Assembly: GCF_030149515.1 (NCBI RefSeq)
Contig: NZ_JASBRI010000009.1
Span: 1-45,853, forward strand
DNA from: Maricaulis sp.
GTDB lineage: Bacteria; Pseudomonadota; Alphaproteobacteria; Caulobacterales; Maricaulaceae
Direction: 5' to 3'
DNA length: 45,853 bases
How positions within the stretch are numbered: position 1 is the stretch's first letter; each line of letters begins with the position of its first letter. The notes beneath the pieces were generated by a model that was not told the origin of the DNA, made no database searches, and worked only from the letters and a program-made list of their open reading frames with translations. Below are positions 42,782-45,853 of the stretch, piece after piece. The position numbers were made by a program, and so were the translations under genes.

Positions 42782-43642
42782 TCAATCCGGTGCCCGGCTT
42801 CCGGCCGGGCGCCACTTCGCCGCTTCGTAGAGCGCGATGGCGGCCGCGTTGGAAACATTGAGGCTTTCCACCGCGCCGGTCATCGGAATGCGGACCAGCC
42901 GGTCGCAGGCCTCGGCCACGCGCGGCCGCAGGCCCTTGTCCTCCGACCCCATTACCAGCACCACGCCGGGGCCCAGCCCCTGGCCATCCGGCCCCGCCAG
43001 CGCCTGCGCGATGCCGACTTCGGCCTCGCCGGCCAGGCCCAGGACGAAGCGGCCGGCCTTGCGGAAATCGGCCAAGGTATTGGCAATATTGACCACACGC
43101 ACATGTGCCACGCGTTCCGCCGCGCCCACCGCGCTCTTGCACACCGTGCCGAAGAGGGGCGGGGCCTTGCGGTCCTGCATGACCGCCGCACGCACCCCGA
43201 ACGCCGCTGCCGAACGCAGGATGGCGCCGACATTGTGCGGATCGGTGATCTGGTCCAGCACCAGCAGCGCGCCATGCGTCGGATCGGTCACCGCGCTTAC
43301 CGGTTCGGGCGCCAGGGCCCTGACCTGTACGGCAAATCCCTGATGCACCGCGCCGGCGGGCAGGTCGTGATCGATGGCCTGGGGTTCGACGATCTCGGCC
43401 GCGCTACCGTCGGGCAGGTCGCGCGCGGCATTGCGGGTGACCCGTATCCGGAGGATTTCCCGGCGCGGATTCGACAGCGCCGCCAGCACCGCGTGGCGGC
43501 CCCAGATCCAGCCCGTTTCCCCTGCGCCGGAAGGCCTGGAGCGGCGGCTGTAATCGGGCCGTTTCGGGCTGTTGCGCCTGGGGTTCTTCGTCACTATAGT
43601 CCGCGCTCCTGTTTCGGGGGTGCCCCGGTTTTTGCCTGCCAT
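42782..43642 (-). CDS. rlmB: 23S rRNA 2'-O-ribose methyltransferase (SPOUT, RlmB-like)
   Basis: A 286-aa SPOUT methyltransferase of the TrmH class, whose RlmB members methylate G2251 of 23S rRNA. The three trefoil-knot motifs are NVGAILRSAAAFG, VLVMGSEDKGLR and IPMTGAVESLNVSNAAAIALYE, and the N-terminal substrate-binding domain carries IWGRHAVLAAL. A basic leader rich in Arg and Pro precedes it. ATG at 43642 is taken as start without a clear ribosome site; a GTG at 43594 has AGGAG nearby. It precedes tRNA-Tyr and tRNA-Gly in opposite orientation, a common alphaproteobacterial order. Confidence 0.9.
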   Translation of the reverse strand: MAGKNRGTPETGARTIVTKNPRRNSPKRPDYSRRSRPSGAGETGWIWGRHAVLAALSNPRREILRIRVTRNAARDLPDGSAAEIVEPQAIDHDLPAGAVHQGFAVQVRALAPEPVSAVTDPTHGALLVLDQITDPHNVGAILRSAAAFGVRAAVMQDRKAPPLFGTVCKSAVGAAERVAHVRVVNIANTLADFRKAGRFVLGLAGEAEVGIAQALAGPDGQGLGPGVVLVMGSEDKGLRPRVAEACDRLVRIPMTGAVESLNVSNAAAIALYEAAKWRPAGSRAPD

Positions 43643-43722
43643 AGCACGGCTGGACGGAAGCTGAGACCCTTCGTTGCAGGAGCGGACCGCACCGGCTAGA
43701 TCCCGGTCGCGAAACACCCTGT

Positions 43723-43807
43723 GGAGGGGTGGCCGAGTGGTTAAAGGCAGCAGACTGTAAATCTGCCCGCATTGCGTACGCTGGTTCGAATCCAGCCCCC
43801 TCCACCA
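43723..43807 (+). tRNA. tRNA-Tyr (anticodon GTA)
   Basis: An 85-base class II tRNA with a long variable arm and CCA encoded. Acceptor GGAGGGG/CCCCTCC, anticodon loop with GTA, T-loop TTCGAAT. Confidence 0.97.
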
Positions 43808-43892
43808 TCCTTGCGTCCAGCGCGCACTGCACCGGCATCCAAATGCCCTCTCGACCTTTGCCGCGCTTCCCGGTAAACACCGGCGCCCTGAT

Positions 43893-43966
43893 GCGGGTAT
43901 AGCACAATGGTAGTGCAGCAGCCTTCCAAGCTGAGGATGCGGGTTCGATTCCCGCTACCCGCTCCA
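43893..43966 (+). tRNA. tRNA-Gly (anticodon TCC)
   Basis: A 74-base cloverleaf with CCA encoded. Acceptor GCGGGTA/TACCCGC, anticodon loop CTTCCAA (anticodon TCC), T-loop TTCGATT, discriminator T73. Confidence 0.97.
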
Positions 43967-44086
43967 TCCTTCCAGAATAAGCGCCAACACGGCTTTTCCC
44001 GGCAGGCGCCGCCGGTGGCCCCGGTTTCCGCGTCTGCAGCATGCGCCATTCGCCGCAGTGCCTGACGCTTGCCGCGAGGCTCGGGG

Positions 44087-45529
44087 ATGTGCTTGTTTCG
44101 CAGGCAGTTTTCCAGACTGGCGGATCGTCCCGTGACCGAGAGCCTGAAATCCCTGACCGACCGCGCCAACCAGCTCAAGGCCCAGGGGCGGCTCGACGAT
44201 GCCGTCGCAGTCTATCGCCAGGCCACGGAAACCTATCCGTCCAGCGCCGTGGCCGAGCACAACCTGGCCGGAGCGCTCGGCGATGCGGGCCGGGCGCGTG
44301 ACGCCGAAACCCACATCCGAAAAGCCATGCAGAAGGGATTGGACGCGCCGGAGAGCTGGCTGGTGCTGGCGCGGGCGCTGCAGGCTCAGTTTCGTCATGA
44401 CGAGGCGCGCGAGGCTTTTCAGGCGGTGCTCGCGCGCAATCCCCTGCTGCTCGATGCCCAGTTCGAATGGGCGCAGCTGATCTGGATGCAGAGCGGCGAT
44501 GCCGACGTGGCGCTGACCCGGATCGATGCCGCTGTGGCTGCGAATCCGCAGGCGCCGGGCCTGCGTTTCATCAGGGCGCGCATTCTGGAGTTCACGAGGG
44601 GGCCGGCCGCCGCCTATGCCTGTTTTGCCGATGCGCTGAAACAGTGGCCGAACGATCTGGGCCTGCTGATACCGGCGGTCAATGTGGCGACCCAGTCGGG
44701 TCAGACGGATCTGGCCCTGACCCATGCCGCGCATGCGCGCAGCCTGGCGCCGAACGATCGCGCGCCTGTGGAGGCGCAGGCCTATGCCTGCCTGGCGGCC
44801 GGCCGGGCCGCCGAGGCCGCCACCCTGGCCGACATGCTGCATCGCTCGGCGCCTGACGACCAGCATGCCATCGCGCTGCAATCGACGGCCTGGCGCATGC
44901 TGGGCGATGACCGGCACCGCGCGCTCTATGACTATTCGAGCATGGTGAAGGTCCACCGTCTCGACACACCCGCCGGGTGGGCTTCGCTTGAAGCTTACGT
45001 CGCGGATCTGGCGGCAGCGTTGAAATCGGTGCACCCCTACCAGACCCATCCATTTGGCCAATCGGTCCGCCAGGGCAGCCAGCTGGCCGATGTGCTGCAG
45101 GTCGATCTGCCGCCGATCAGGGCCTTCTCCGAGGCGCTTCGCGGGCCGGTCGAGCGGCATCTTGCCGAAATCGGAACCGGCGGGGATCCGCTGCGCCGCC
45201 GCAATACGGGGCGCTGGCGCCTGGACGGTATCTGGTCCGTCTGGCTCAAACCGGGCGGATTTCATGCCGATCATGTCCATCCGCGCGGCTGGCTGTCCTC
45301 GGCATGCTACATCGAACTGCCCGCAGCGGTCGGCGCGGAAGGAAAACAGGGCTGGATAAAGTTCGGAGAACCGGGCATCGCGACCGATCCAGAGCTTGGT
45401 TTCGAACACGCCGTGCGGCCGCAGCCGGGCACCATCGTGCTCTTTCCCTCCTATATGTGGCACGGAACCATCCCGTTTTCGGGCGAGGATCCCAGACTGA
45501 CGATCGCCCTGGATATTGTGCCTGCCTGA
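44087..45529 (+). CDS. TPR protein with 2OG-Fe(II) oxygenase domain
   Basis: A 480-aa protein. Residues about 20-290 are tetratricopeptide repeats (SLTDRANQLKAQGRLDDAV, AEHNLAGALGDAGRARDAE). The C-terminal 200 residues match the putative 2-oxoglutarate/Fe(II) oxygenase group: HADHVHPRGWLSSACYIELP holds the first His ligands and YMWHGTIPFSG with RLTIALD the last. It may hydroxylate a protein or small substrate. The start is uncertain: ATG 44087 or GTG 44132 (VTESLKS). It sits as an extra gene between tRNA-Gly and tuf. Confidence 0.78.
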   Translation: MCLFRRQFSRLADRPVTESLKSLTDRANQLKAQGRLDDAVAVYRQATETYPSSAVAEHNLAGALGDAGRARDAETHIRKAMQKGLDAPESWLVLARALQAQFRHDEAREAFQAVLARNPLLLDAQFEWAQLIWMQSGDADVALTRIDAAVAANPQAPGLRFIRARILEFTRGPAAAYACFADALKQWPNDLGLLIPAVNVATQSGQTDLALTHAAHARSLAPNDRAPVEAQAYACLAAGRAAEAATLADMLHRSAPDDQHAIALQSTAWRMLGDDRHRALYDYSSMVKVHRLDTPAGWASLEAYVADLAAALKSVHPYQTHPFGQSVRQGSQLADVLQVDLPPIRAFSEALRGPVERHLAEIGTGGDPLRRRNTGRWRLDGIWSVWLKPGGFHADHVHPRGWLSSACYIELPAAVGAEGKQGWIKFGEPGIATDPELGFEHAVRPQPGTIVLFPSYMWHGTIPFSGEDPRLTIALDIVPA

Positions 45530-45625
45530 GGGGTCTGGGCAGGCGGAAGCCTTGATAACAACTGGTACTGTCCGCGCTTGCCCCTTGCGTTTGGCGGAAA
45601 CCGACGCTATCCCGCGCCGGTCGCT

Positions 45626-45643
45626 CGGATACGTCCGTATCCG
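45626..45643. promoter_or_regulatory. palindrome in the tuf leader
   Basis: CGGATAC-GTCC-GTATCCG is a perfect inverted repeat 72-89 bases before the tuf start. It could be an operator or a leader RNA hairpin; there is no T-tract. Confidence 0.35.
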
Positions 45644-45714
45644 GGCATATTCATCTACATCCACGTCGATATGCCCATCTTCGCGATTAGATCGGCGTTC
45701 AAGAGGAAAAGACG

Positions 45715-45853
45715 ATGGCGAAGGAAAAGTTTGAGCGCACCAAGCCTCACGCGAACATTGGCACGATTGGTCACGTTGACCACGGCAAGACGACGCTGAC
45801 GGCGGCGATCACGATGGTGTTGGCGGAAGCTGGCGGCGGTACGGCGAAGAAGT
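45715..45853 (+). CDS. tuf: elongation factor Tu, 5' part
   Basis: The first 46 codons of EF-Tu, which brings aminoacyl-tRNA to the ribosome as a GTP complex. The start [20 protein letters not shown] and the P-loop GHVDHGKTT (residues about 19-27) are unmistakable. AAGAGGAAAAG precedes the ATG. The gene runs off the right end of the window. Its neighbourhood, with tRNA-Tyr and tRNA-Gly upstream, is the usual one in this class. Confidence 0.98.
   Translation, partial: MAKEKFERTKPHANIGTIGHVDHGKTTLTAAITMVLAEAGGGTAKK

Noticed and set aside
43955..45664. 569-aa open frame antisense to the TPR/oxygenase gene
   Set aside because: It runs through tRNA-Gly and a clear gene on the other strand and has no recognisable motifs.

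Overview
The window is 45.9 kb of high-GC DNA that reads as the chromosome of an alphaproteobacterium, most likely from the Caulobacterales/Maricaulales side of the class. Several signs point there: a tRNA-His with A73 and no encoded G-1:C73 pair, two DUF2336 proteins, CtrA-like TTAA-N7-TTAA boxes, and the order rlmB, tRNA-Tyr, tRNA-Gly, tuf. No phage, transposase, integrase, rRNA or CRISPR array was seen.

Layout. 0-2.8 kb: end of an arginine succinyltransferase (AST) catabolic operon (astD, astB), then a stand-alone receiver protein. 3.4-8.8 kb: phenylalanine hydroxylase, a secreted three-module beta/gamma-crystallin protein, an AsmA-like envelope protein and an M48 lipoprotein protease. 8.9 kb: tRNA-His. 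9-16.4 kb: an alpha/beta hydrolase and a small secreted protein, then a regulatory stretch with an SLT transglycosylase, two DUF2336 proteins, an ArsR/SRPBCC pair, an HPt protein with a CheY-like receiver, and NAD kinase, which has no NTG start codon where one is expected. 16.7-18.9 kb: class II aldolase, a possible outer-membrane barrel and a lipoprotein cytochrome c, with a long palindromic repeat at their junction. 19-24.2 kb: a probable operon with a sulfotransferase, a glycosyltransferase-sulfotransferase fusion and an ABC exporter, followed by a polysaccharide deacetylase. 24.2-26.7 kb: a NarL-type two-component pair. 27-30.4 kb: lipoprotein, EamA transporter, cyclase-family hydrolase, divergent LysR regulator and tRNA-Thr. 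30.4-35.7 kb: DUF1761 protein, metG with a 101-aa protein and a MATCAP/QEGLA-type peptidase, and an M20 amidohydrolase.

35.9-39.9 kb is the clearest foreign-looking segment. Its base composition drops and codon use changes, and it holds three membrane proteins without an assigned function. One is 643 aa long, with a predicted beta-helix followed by two membrane spans. The core genome resumes with a DUF819 membrane protein, a GFA protein, a secreted GIN-domain protein with GSGD repeats (its upstream DNA carries 11-bp-phased repeats), rlmB, tRNA-Tyr, tRNA-Gly, a TPR/2OG-oxygenase protein, and the first 139 bases of tuf.

The two regions most worth following are the sulfotransferase/glycosyltransferase/ABC cluster, which could make and export a sulfated glycan or glycoconjugate, and the low-GC three-gene membrane cassette. 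Functions are read from motifs by eye. Start sites were chosen from visible ribosome binding sites, and no database search was run.
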